A stretch of DNA of 10,637 nt, taken from the NCBI GenBank assembly GCA_016205965.1, contig JACQSM010000101.1, positions 1 through 10,637 of the forward strand, read 5' to 3'. A program made the position numbers and the translations under genes. Positions 4,715 through 10,434 of the stretch are shown here, piece after piece; within the stretch, counting starts at the first letter, position 1; each line of letters begins with the position of its first letter. This DNA is from Candidatus Uhrbacteria bacterium. GTDB taxonomy: Bacteria > Patescibacteriota > Patescibacteriia > SG8-24. A model generated the notes under the pieces. The model had not been told where the DNA came from and did no database searches. It saw nothing but the letters and a program-made list of their open reading frames with translations.

Positions 4715-6100
4715 CTGGCGGATATCGATATGCGCCTCGGCCAGCTGACTGCGGGGCAGGTCCGACGGAGCGCCCATGAGGGGGTCGCGGGCGTCGCCGG
4801 TCTTGGGGAAGGTGATGACTTCCCGGATATTCGGTTCATTGGCCAGGATCATGACCAGACGATCGATGCCCGGAGCCAGGCCGCCGTGCGGCGGGGCGCC
4901 GTATTCAAAGGCCTCGAGCATGTGTCCGAAACGCTCCTGGATGGAGGCGTCGTCGAGACCGAGCAGTTTGAAAATCTTATTCTGGAGCTCGCGCTGATGG
5001 ATGCGGATCGAACCGGACGAAAGCTCGTAGCCATTCAGCACCAGGTCGTAGGACCAGGCGCGAACCTTGAGCGGGTCGGAGTCGAGCATGCTGATATCTT
5101 CCGGGTGCGGCATGCAGAAGGGATGATGGGCCGCCTGCAGCCCTTCGCCCTCGGAACTTTTCTCGAACATCGGAAAATCGACGACCCAGGAAAAACCGAG
5201 CTCGTTATGATCGTTCTTGTCGGCGCGGACATCCGGCTTGTCGCTCCCGAACTTTTCGACCGCTTCTTTATACGTGAATCGCGGGAAAGGAGTCTGCGCG
5301 ATCTTCTTTTCCGGCGCGACGGCCTTCACCAGGTCGATCATCATCTGTTCGCAAAGCCGGAGCACGTCCTCTTGCGTCACGAAGGACATTTCGAGATCGA
5401 GCTGGGTGAATTCCGGCTGGCGATCGCCGCGCTGATCTTCATCGCGGAAGCAGCGGGCGATCTGGAAGTAGCGCTCCATGCCGGCGACCATGAGCAGCTG
5501 CTTGAACTGCTGCGGCGACTGCGGCAGCACGTAAAACTTTCCCTGATGCAGGCGCGACGGGACGATGTACTCGCGGGAACCTTCGGGCGTTCCTTTGGTG
5601 AGAAGAGGCGTTTCGATCTCGATAAATTTGCGGTCATGCAGCCAGTTGCGCAGATAAGCCGTGACCTTGTCGCGCAGAACGACGTTGCGGTGCATGCGCT
5701 CGCTGCGCAGGTCGAGGTAGCGATACTTCAGGCGCAGCTCCTCATTGACCGCCATGGTGTCCTTGTCGATTTCGAAAGGCGGCGTCTTGGCTTCGTTGAG
5801 GATCTCGAGCGAGATCGCCAGGAGCTCGATGCCGCCGGTCAGCAGCTTGGGATTGCGCATCTTTTCAGGCCGTTCGTTGACCGTGCCGGTGAGCGAAACG
5901 GCGAATTCCGGCCTTAATTTGTCGGCCTGGGCCAGGACTTCCTTGTTGGACGGCAAAAAGACGACCTGCAGGAGCCCGCTGGCGTCGCGCAGATCGATGA
6001 AAATGATCTTGCCCATGTCGCGGCGGGCGTGAACCCAGCCGGCGACGGTGACCTGCTCCCCTTTCTTGGCGACGATGTCGGAAATCATGCTGCGGGACAT
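4712..6100 (-). CDS. aspS: Aspartyl-tRNA synthetase without the GAD insertion
   Basis: This class IIb enzyme joins aspartate to tRNA-Asp. The 462 residues show the anticodon-binding OB fold (about 14-105, GWVHARRDMGKIIFIDLRD), QSPQQFKQLLM (194-204), motif 2 with FRDED (218-222) and QPEFTQLDLEMSF, and motif 3 GLAPGIDRLVMIL (407-419). The sequence is of bacterial character (GSDKPDVR 285-292, WVVDFPMF 305-312, HHPFCMPH), yet only about ten residues separate GSDKPDVR from FSWVVDF. Bacterial AspRS normally carries a GAD domain of roughly 110-130 residues there and totals about 590. The residue between RRD and G that helps set tRNA specificity is Met29, neither the Leu of discriminating nor the His of non-discriminating enzymes. 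The start lies 4 bases after the asnS stop, so the two form an operon. No Shine-Dalgarno; Met5 is an alternative start. Confidence 0.97.
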   Translation of the reverse strand: MSRSMISDIVAKKGEQVTVAGWVHARRDMGKIIFIDLRDASGLLQVVFLPSNKEVLAQADKLRPEFAVSLTGTVNERPEKMRNPKLLTGGIELLAISLEILNEAKTPPFEIDKDTMAVNEELRLKYRYLDLRSERMHRNVVLRDKVTAYLRNWLHDRKFIEIETPLLTKGTPEGSREYIVPSRLHQGKFYVLPQSPQQFKQLLMVAGMERYFQIARCFRDEDQRGDRQPEFTQLDLEMSFVTQEDVLRLCEQMMIDLVKAVAPEKKIAQTPFPRFTYKEAVEKFGSDKPDVRADKNDHNELGFSWVVDFPMFEKSSEGEGLQAAHHPFCMPHPEDISMLDSDPLKVRAWSYDLVLNGYELSSGSIRIHQRELQNKIFKLLGLDDASIQERFGHMLEAFEYGAPPHGGLAPGIDRLVMILANEPNIREVITFPKTGDARDPLMGAPSDLPRSQLAEAHIDIRQ

Positions 6101-6104
6101 AGCT

Positions 6105-7397
6105 TTATGGCGTCAGACGGTTCAAAGTTCGGGCGAAAGGGATCGACTCGCGGACGTGTTCGAGGCCGCAGACCCAGGCGACGGTGCGCTCGAGGCCGAT
6201 GCCGAAGCCGGAGTGCGGCACCGAACCGTAGCGCCGCAGGTCAGTATACCAAGCAAAGGCTTCTTTCGGCAGCTTGTGTTCTTCGAGGCGTTTTTCGAGC
6301 AGGGCCAGATCGTCGATGCGCTGCGAACCGCCGATGACTTCGCCGTAGCCTTCGGGCGCGAGCAGGTCGTTGTTGAGGACGTGCTCGGGTTCGTTCGGGT
6401 CCGGCTTCATGTAGAAGGCCTTGATGGCCGCCGGATAATGGTGGATGAAGATCGGTTTTTCGTACTGCTTGGTCAGAATCGTCTCATCGTCGCCGCCGAA
6501 ATCGTCGCCCTGTTTGACGTCGGAGCCGAGCTTTTGGAGCTGGGCGACAGCTTCGTTGTAGTGGATGCGGGGGAAGCCGCCCTCGGACGCCTTTTCGAGC
6601 GTGGCGGTGTTTCGTTCGATGGTTTTGAGATCGTCGCGGCGCTCGCGCAGGATCCGGCGCAACACGTGAACAAGCATGTCCTCCTGGAGCCGCATGTTCT
6701 CGAGCCAATCCATGTAGACGGCTTCGGCTTCGAGCATCCAAAATTCGGTCAGATGGCGGCGGGTCTTGGACTTTTCGGAACGGAAGACCGGACCGAAGCA
6801 GTAGGTTTTGGCCAGAGCGGCGCTGGTCGCTTCCAAGTAGAGCTGGCCGGACTGCGACAGATACGCCTTGTCGTCGAAATATTTGACCTCGAAGAGATCG
6901 GTCGTGCCCTCGACCGCGTTGGGGGTGAAAATCGGCGAGTCGGTCAGCACGAAACCGCGCAACTTGAAGAACTCGCGCAGGGCGAAAGAGATCTCGTCGC
7001 GGATGCGCAGGATCGCTTCCTGGCGCGGCGAGCGCATCCAGAGGTGGCGCTGATCCATCAGGAAATCGATGCCGTGTTCTTTTTTGCCGATCGGATACTC
7101 GGCGGCGATCGAGACCGGCTGGACGTCTTTGACGACCAGCTCGACGCCCGAGGGCGCCCGGATTTCATCTTTGATGACGCCGCGGACGATCACCGATGAT
7201 TCGATGGTCAAGGTTTGCGCCGCGGCCCAGGTCTCGGCCGAGACCTCGCTCTTGGGCACCACGCCCTGAATCCGACCGGTGCCGTCGCGGAGCTGCAAAA
7301 ACATGATCGAACCGGAGGAGCGCAGATTGTGGCACCAGCCCCGGAACTCGACCTCTTTTCCGCTATGTTGAGCGGCATTTTTGATATCGATGACCAT
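6105..7397 (-). CDS. asnS: Asparaginyl-tRNA synthetase
   Basis: This class IIb enzyme charges tRNA-Asn directly with asparagine. Its 430 residues include an N-terminal OB fold (about 15-95, GWCHNLRSSGSIMFLQLRDGTG), motif 2 FRSEKSKTRRHLTEFWMLEAE (around 205-225), GYGEVIGGSQR (350-360), and motif 3 with PHSGFGIGLER (394-404). HLTEFWM and the SGFG...LER ending separate AsnRS from AspRS. The length is slightly below the roughly 460 of E. coli. It is the first gene of the leftward asnS-aspS unit, with a 78-base gap to the divergent small ORF at 7476. No Shine-Dalgarno precedes the ATG, and I see no convincing promoter in that gap. Its presence means the cell need not rely on the Asp-tRNA-Asn amidation route. 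Confidence 0.97.
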   Translation of the reverse strand: MVIDIKNAAQHSGKEVEFRGWCHNLRSSGSIMFLQLRDGTGRIQGVVPKSEVSAETWAAAQTLTIESSVIVRGVIKDEIRAPSGVELVVKDVQPVSIAAEYPIGKKEHGIDFLMDQRHLWMRSPRQEAILRIRDEISFALREFFKLRGFVLTDSPIFTPNAVEGTTDLFEVKYFDDKAYLSQSGQLYLEATSAALAKTYCFGPVFRSEKSKTRRHLTEFWMLEAEAVYMDWLENMRLQEDMLVHVLRRILRERRDDLKTIERNTATLEKASEGGFPRIHYNEAVAQLQKLGSDVKQGDDFGGDDETILTKQYEKPIFIHHYPAAIKAFYMKPDPNEPEHVLNNDLLAPEGYGEVIGGSQRIDDLALLEKRLEEHKLPKEAFAWYTDLRRYGSVPHSGFGIGLERTVAWVCGLEHVRESIPFARTLNRLTP

Positions 7398-7475
7398 AGG
7401 AAATACCGCTGTATGGTGGCAAATAAGGAACGAAAATGCAATAGTGTCGGTAAGCTATTCTTCGCCCAATGCTTT

Positions 7476-7652
7476 ATGCCGGGACCGAGTTTCGAATCGC
7501 CTCAAGGCGCGCGTAAGGGACAGGAACAACCGAAATGGGAAGGTCCGCCGCCCATCGACCAAGAGACGCAGCAAAAAGCGATGCAGGAACGCAATTTCAA
7601 CCGCTCGGTTTCGGTGGCGGCCGGAAAAATCCAGGAAATGGCCATCCATTGA
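7476..7652 (+). CDS. Unknown small ORF, first of an overlapping pair
   Basis: A 58-residue polar, Gln/Pro-rich ORF of unknown function (KWEGPPPIDQETQQKAMQE then RNFNRSVSVAAGKIQEMAIH). It reads like genuine coding sequence in codon choice but has no recognisable domain. The same frame stays open upstream to an ATG at 7413, which has AGGAA about ten bases before it; the choice between the two starts is unsure. Its TGA (7650-7652) overlaps the TTG (7649-7651) of the next frame. Either this is a coupled pair of tiny genes, or one gene split by a frameshift. It is divergent from asnS. Confidence 0.4.
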   Translation: MPGPSFESPQGARKGQEQPKWEGPPPIDQETQQKAMQERNFNRSVSVAAGKIQEMAIH

Positions 7653-7849
7653 GGCTTGCGCGGCGGCGACATGACGAGGAATTCCTGCGTCGAGTGTCGA
7701 CGAATATCGACAGTCTGCCGGAGACGAACCCGCAGCAAAAGCGTCAAAAAGGCTTGAGCCAGACGCTCTTGAAACGCCTGATGAGCGAAATGTTCATCGA
7801 GCTCGACGAAGGAGACGATTTGCCGGCCGTGACGGGTACGGCGCTGTGA
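7649..7849 (+). CDS. Unknown small ORF, second of an overlapping pair
   Basis: A 66-residue ORF if it starts at the TTG overlapping the previous stop. A GTG at 7695 is the alternative and gives a 51-residue protein. It contains FLRRVSTNIDSLPE and a charged helical stretch QKGLSQTLLKRLMSEMFIELDE. Codon use looks coding and it sits in the -1 frame relative to the preceding ORF. The two may be parts of one interrupted gene; in that case the joined protein would be about 125 residues. Function unknown. The gene ends 13 bases before palindromic repeat copy 3 and faces the convergent HD-domain gene. Confidence 0.4.
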   Translation: MRLARRRHDEEFLRRVSTNIDSLPETNPQQKRQKGLSQTLLKRLMSEMFIELDEGDDLPAVTGTAL

Positions 7850-7862
7850 CGCCGGCCAAACT

Positions 7863-7908
7863 GGAGGGCGGCCTTCAGGCCGTCCTGCGGGCCTAAAGGC
7901 CCGCCTCC
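7863..7908. repeat. GC-rich double-hairpin intergenic repeat, copy 3 (variant)
   Basis: Outer GGAGG (7863-7867) and CCTCC (7904-7908) enclose two hairpins: GGCGGCC/GGCCGTC with TTCA loop (7868-7885) and GCGGGCC/GGCCCGC with TAAA loop (7887-7904). It keeps the architecture of the other copies but has diverged in sequence, with paired changes in the second hairpin that preserve the stem. It lies between convergent genes, where a two-sided terminator would fit. Confidence 0.8.
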
Positions 7909-7927
7909 AAATTTACATGATGGCATG

Positions 7928-7952
7928 AAAAAACCGGCCTGTGAGGCTCGGT
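7928..7952 (-). terminator. Terminator of the HD-domain gene
   Basis: On the minus strand ACCG-A-GCCT pairs with AGGC-CGGT around a CAC loop (7933-7952, one bulged A), followed by a T-run (complement of 7928-7933). The stem includes the first base of the gene's TGA stop, so it acts immediately at the gene end. Confidence 0.8.
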
Positions 7953-8623
7953 CAGTCTCGGGTCGATTCCGGCAAGGGCGCGCCGTTTCCGGATGCGAAC
8001 AGCACTTTGTACTGGTCGACGATCTTGCGGATCTCGACGCGCAGGTATTCAGCCGCGTGGCGGTGCCGGCGCGGGGTGATGGCCACCAGTCGGTCCAGGA
8101 CCGCGTAGTACTTCTCTTCGGTCTCGGTGATCTGCTTGACCTGAAAGGCACGGTCGCAGTGGCCGAGCGTCCGGCGGTTGTCCAGGTGGTCGCAGGCCTT
8201 GATCATGAGCGTGATCCAGTCGCCATAGGCCAGGAGCCGCTCGACATACTTGTCGGACCAGGGCTTCTCGGGCTTGGTGACCAGGCGCAGGCGCTCGGCC
8301 ATGGCTTTGCCGTACCAACGCTCGACGAACCCGAGGTTGAGCAGCTCGGTATCCTCGGCACCGTCGTGGATCAGCGCCAGAACGACCACGTCGGCGATGC
8401 GCAGACGAAGCTCGTCAAGAACGATCAGCGCCGTCCGGCGCGGATGCTCGAAGTAGCGGACCGGCTGACCGTTGCCGTCGGTCTCTTTGCGGGTCTGCCC
8501 CCGATGCCCGGCCTTGGAAAACTCGTAAGTGCCGCGGATATAATATCGGTCGCCTGGCGAAAACAGCGGGTCGATGCGGCCGTGAAAGAAGGTTTCAAAG
8601 TTCTCAACCAGGTAGCCGTTCAT
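7952..8623 (-). CDS. Stand-alone HD hydrolase of the RelA/SpoT (MESH1-like) type
   Basis: The 223-residue protein resembles the HD hydrolase domain that removes pyrophosphate from (p)ppGpp. Matches include YEFSKAGHRGQTRK (33-46), His60 in RYFEHPRR, the metal-binding pair His86-Asp87 followed by GAED (88-91), and KACDHLDNRRTL (142-153) with Asp145 and Asn149. There is no synthetase, TGS or ACT domain, so it is a small alarmone-hydrolase-like protein; hydrolysis of other nucleotides is possible. It has about 30 extra N-terminal residues compared with MESH1 and a longer helical C-terminus. I chose the ATG at 8623 because AAGGAGG (8629-8635) lies 5 bases upstream. The frame stays open another 37 codons upstream, but that stretch runs through a terminator. 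It is flanked by strong terminators, so it is its own unit. Confidence 0.85.
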   Translation of the reverse strand: MNGYLVENFETFFHGRIDPLFSPGDRYYIRGTYEFSKAGHRGQTRKETDGNGQPVRYFEHPRRTALIVLDELRLRIADVVVLALIHDGAEDTELLNLGFVERWYGKAMAERLRLVTKPEKPWSDKYVERLLAYGDWITLMIKACDHLDNRRTLGHCDRAFQVKQITETEEKYYAVLDRLVAITPRRHRHAAEYLRVEIRKIVDQYKVLFASGNGAPLPESTRD

Positions 8624-8658
8624 GGCTGCCTCCTTGTCCCTTTTATGTGGGACGTTTG

Positions 8659-8686
8659 AGCTTACCATGTCGGACAAAAATTGCAA
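8659..8686 (-). promoter_or_regulatory. Weak promoter candidate for the HD-domain gene
   Basis: TTGCAA (8681-8686) and TAAGCT (8659-8664) on the minus strand are 16 bases apart, giving a leader of roughly 30 bases with a small TCCC/GGGA hairpin before the Shine-Dalgarno. The -10 box is a poor match, but the gene needs a promoter here because a terminator lies directly upstream. Confidence 0.35.
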
Positions 8687-8704
8687 GACGGTGATCGCGG
8701 CGAA

Positions 8705-8740
8705 ATTAAAAGGAGCCTGCACAGAATCGTGCAAGCTCCT
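8705..8740 (-). terminator. Terminator of the 197-residue gene
   Basis: A 12-bp stem (8711-8722 with 8729-8740, one G-U pair, 6-base loop) is followed on the minus strand by TTTAATTT. It lies about 50 bases past the stop at 8791 and isolates this gene from the HD-domain gene. Confidence 0.85.
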
Positions 8741-8790
8741 ACAAGTGCAAAGGACAAAGGATCAAAGGGCTAAGGATCCGGTGTCCAAGG

Positions 8791-9384
8791 TCAGAGTGCC
8801 GGACTCGCGAGAACCGCCGCCGGAGTGCCGCCGGAGAAGTCGTTGCCGAGCCAGTCGCAGCCCGAGACCCAGCGGTCGCCGTGCCAGTAGGCGCAACGGA
8901 CGTACAAGCCGCCAACCCCACCGCGGTAGATGGTGCCCCAGAAGAACACCATCTTGCCCTTCCATTCCTCCAGGAAGGTCTCCTGATGCGCCAACATGTA
9001 ATCCAAGGCGTTGGCGTTCAGAACCGGCTGGTTGACTAGTTCTTCACGGAGCTTGTGGCCTTTCAGCCAGCCGCCGTTCTTCTGGCCTTCGGCCAGGAAC
9101 AACGCGATCTTTCCCGGCGTCAGGATGAGCTTGCCGCCCTTGCGGTGCTCGGTGCCCTTGCCGGTGCTGAACAAGCCTTCGGGGCAGAACGGAGCGGCGT
9201 CCAGGTCGATCTCATGCACGGCGGGCATGAACATGGACCGGCCCAGCATGACTTCCCGGACGCGGCCCAGGAAGTCGCCCTTGCTCAACTCCTTGACCTC
9301 CTCGGCGCTATAGCCGTTGCGCTTGAAGGACATTTTGAGGTCCAGGGCCAACCCGACATCCAATGTGAACTCGTCGTTGCTCAT
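8791..9384 (-). CDS. Unknown conserved-looking protein with FWGTIYRGG motif
   Basis: A 197-residue protein without an assignable function. It has no signal peptide or membrane segment. It includes FCPEGLFSTGKGTEHRKGG (66-84), KIALFLAEGQKNGG (92-105), LNANALDYMLAHQ (122-134), EEWKGKMVFFWGTIYRGG (139-156) and LYVRCAYWHGDRW (160-172), ending in a Gly/Ala-rich tail. From memory, similar unannotated proteins are frequent in Parcubacteria-type genomes, often in several copies; I cannot verify that here. AAAGGAA (9391-9397) lies 6 bases before the ATG. The gene is a self-contained unit with a consensus promoter (9584-9612), a leader of about 190 bases containing hairpins, and its own terminator. The richness in Trp, Tyr and Gly near the C-terminus suggests a compact beta-rich globule, but that is a guess. 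Confidence 0.8.
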   Translation of the reverse strand: MSNDEFTLDVGLALDLKMSFKRNGYSAEEVKELSKGDFLGRVREVMLGRSMFMPAVHEIDLDAAPFCPEGLFSTGKGTEHRKGGKLILTPGKIALFLAEGQKNGGWLKGHKLREELVNQPVLNANALDYMLAHQETFLEEWKGKMVFFWGTIYRGGVGGLYVRCAYWHGDRWVSGCDWLGNDFSGGTPAAVLASPAL

Positions 9385-9577
9385 GACACGTTCCTTTGTT
9401 GTGCAACTCGTCCTTGCGGACCTGTTGCGTTGGTTTGCTGTTTGCCCACCACGGGCTGGCCATGTTGTTCACGAACTACGTGGCTGGCTTGGCCTTTGTT
9501 TGGGCTTTGCCGCAGCGAGCCTTGGCCTTTTTTAAGGCCAGAATTCGCTACAGTAAAGCCTGAAATGTACGAAACTT
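9385..9577 (-). promoter_or_regulatory. Long structured 5' leader of the 197-residue gene
   Basis: About 190 bases separate the predicted start of transcription from the ATG. On the minus strand they contain at least four hairpins: TGGCCTT/AAGGCCA (9523-9540), CACG/CGTG (9470-9482), GCCC/GGGC (9444-9456), and a two-tier one at 9403-9428. That last one has a GCAAC/GTTGC stem, a 2x2 internal loop, then GTCC/GGAC capped by a GCAA (GNRA) tetraloop. It ends 5 bases before the Shine-Dalgarno (9391-9397), where it could affect ribosome access. No known riboswitch is recognised, and no hairpin here has a T-run. Confidence 0.45.
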
Positions 9578-9583
9578 AGGCTA

Positions 9584-9612
9584 AAGATAGCACATTTTCG
9601 CGGTTTTGTCAA
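9584..9612 (-). promoter_or_regulatory. Consensus promoter of the 197-residue gene
   Basis: A perfect TTGACA (9607-9612) and TATCTT (9584-9589), minus strand, are 17 bases apart. This is the best promoter in the window. It begins right after the recO stop and a short tandem duplication. Confidence 0.75.
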
Positions 9613-9613
9613 G

Positions 9614-9641
9614 GTTTGGCCGCTAATGTTTGGCCGCTTAA
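9614..9641. repeat. 14-bp tandem duplication over the recO stop codon
   Basis: GTTTGGCCGCTAAT (9614-9627) is followed directly by GTTTGGCCGCTTAA (9628-9641), 12 of 14 bases identical and the first 11 exact. The second unit contains the TAA stop of recO (9638-9640), and the first lies 1 base from the -35 box of the next promoter. Confidence 0.7.
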
Positions 9642-10387
9642 AGCCGCGTCCACTCCCGCACGTACCCCAGGGCTGGCAGGCGGCGGTCGAGGTGGGCGGC
9701 TAAAAAGAGATCGGTGAGCATCAGGATTTCACGGTGGATGCCGGGGGTGAAGCGCAGGCGGGCGGCGGTCGGCAGCGGCTGGCGGACCAAAAAGCGCAGC
9801 ACCTTGACGGCGTCGGCCGTGACCGTGACCGACTCGGGCGCCCGGCATCGGCCGCACTCGAAGCCGCCGCGGGCGATGCTCAAGCTGGCGCTGGCCTGGG
9901 GCAATGGATTGCGGCAGCGCACGCAATGTTCGAGCTCGGGCGCCAGGCCGAGGATGCCGAGGAGCTGCAAGACGGCGGCATGAAAGATGGCGCCGGCGTT
10001 GCCTCTGGCTCCAGAATCAAGCGTCTCGAGGCAGGCGGCGGCCAGCTCGAAGATGCGTTCCTCGGGCAGCTCCTGCTTGGTCAAAGCGTCAATGACCAGG
10101 AGGAACCCCTGGGCCGCGGCGGCGGTGCCGAGGTCATCGAGGATGCGGCCATATGAACGCTCGAGGCTGGCGCCGGCCAGACGGTCGATGCGCTTGCCTT
10201 TGGCGATCATGACGTCGACCAAGCCGAAACCGCCGAGGTGCGGCGACATCTTGCTCTTGCTCCGGCGGCTGCCTTTGGCCAGGACGGCGACCTTGCCGTG
10301 GCCGCGAGTATAAAAAAAATACCGTCGATCGGCGTCGCGCACGACCGCGGTCTTGAGGACGATGGCGTGATCGCGGTACGTCGGCAT
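9638..10387 (-). CDS. recO: DNA repair protein RecO
   Basis: RecO mediates loading of RecA on SSB-coated single strands together with RecR and RecF. The 249-residue protein has the N-terminal OB fold with HAIVLKTAVVRDADRRYFFY (7-26) and HGKVAVLAKGSRRSKSKM (30-47), a helical middle, and an intact zinc finger: Cys155-x2-Cys158 and Cys178-x2-Cys181. Its length is normal. It lies downstream of ruvX with palindromic repeat copy 4 between them (30-base gap from ruvX stop to recO ATG), so it likely belongs to the same transcript. No Shine-Dalgarno precedes the ATG and no terminator follows before the next promoter. Confidence 0.95.
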   Translation of the reverse strand: MPTYRDHAIVLKTAVVRDADRRYFFYTRGHGKVAVLAKGSRRSKSKMSPHLGGFGLVDVMIAKGKRIDRLAGASLERSYGRILDDLGTAAAAQGFLLVIDALTKQELPEERIFELAAACLETLDSGARGNAGAIFHAAVLQLLGILGLAPELEHCVRCRNPLPQASASLSIARGGFECGRCRAPESVTVTADAVKVLRFLVRQPLPTAARLRFTPGIHREILMLTDLFLAAHLDRRLPALGYVREWTRL

Positions 10388-10397
10388 GGCGTTGATG

Positions 10398-10434
10398 GAG
10401 GGCCGCCTTCAGGCGGCCTAAAGGCCGCCCTCCT
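10398..10434 (-). repeat. GC-rich intergenic repeat, copy 4, overlapping the ruvX end
   Basis: Outer GGAGGGC and GCCCTCC (7 bp) enclose two overlapping options: GCCGCC/GGCGGC with TTCA loop on the left and the standard GGCGGCC/GGCCGCC with TAAA loop (10413-10430). On the minus strand the TTTAGG of that TAAA loop supplies the ruvX TAG stop (10418-10420). The last ruvX codons before the stop are therefore encoded by the repeat. Confidence 0.85.

Noticed and set aside
4652..5917. 421-codon open frame on the + strand opposite aspS
   Set aside because: It is antisense to a certain aspS with all catalytic motifs, and its translation shows the low-complexity pattern expected from the complement of a GC-rich gene. 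No start signal or homology supports it.
6048..7199. 383-codon open frame on the + strand opposite asnS
   Set aside because: It is the complement of asnS, which is unambiguous. Similar long antisense frames lie opposite scpA, scpB and recO, as expected in GC-rich coding DNA.
7600..7660. Programmed -1 frameshift joining the two small ORFs
   Set aside because: The A-run near 7625 does not form a proper slippery heptamer in the zero frame, and no stimulating hairpin is evident. A stop/start overlap or a plain indel is simpler.
8624..8734. Upstream extension of the HD protein by 37 residues
   Set aside because: The extension would run through the terminator at 8705-8740, while the internal ATG at 8623 has a perfect AAGGAGG at good spacing.
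9310..9463. Upstream ORF starting at 9463 (minus strand) overlapping the 197-residue gene start
   Set aside because: About 50 codons, no ribosome binding site, and it runs out of frame into the gene. It may be chance; the leader structure is the better-supported signal.
4001..10434. CRISPR array or insertion sequence explaining the repeats
   Set aside because: Copies are dispersed by hundreds to thousands of bases with genes between them, without regular spacers, and no transposase or cas gene is present in the window.
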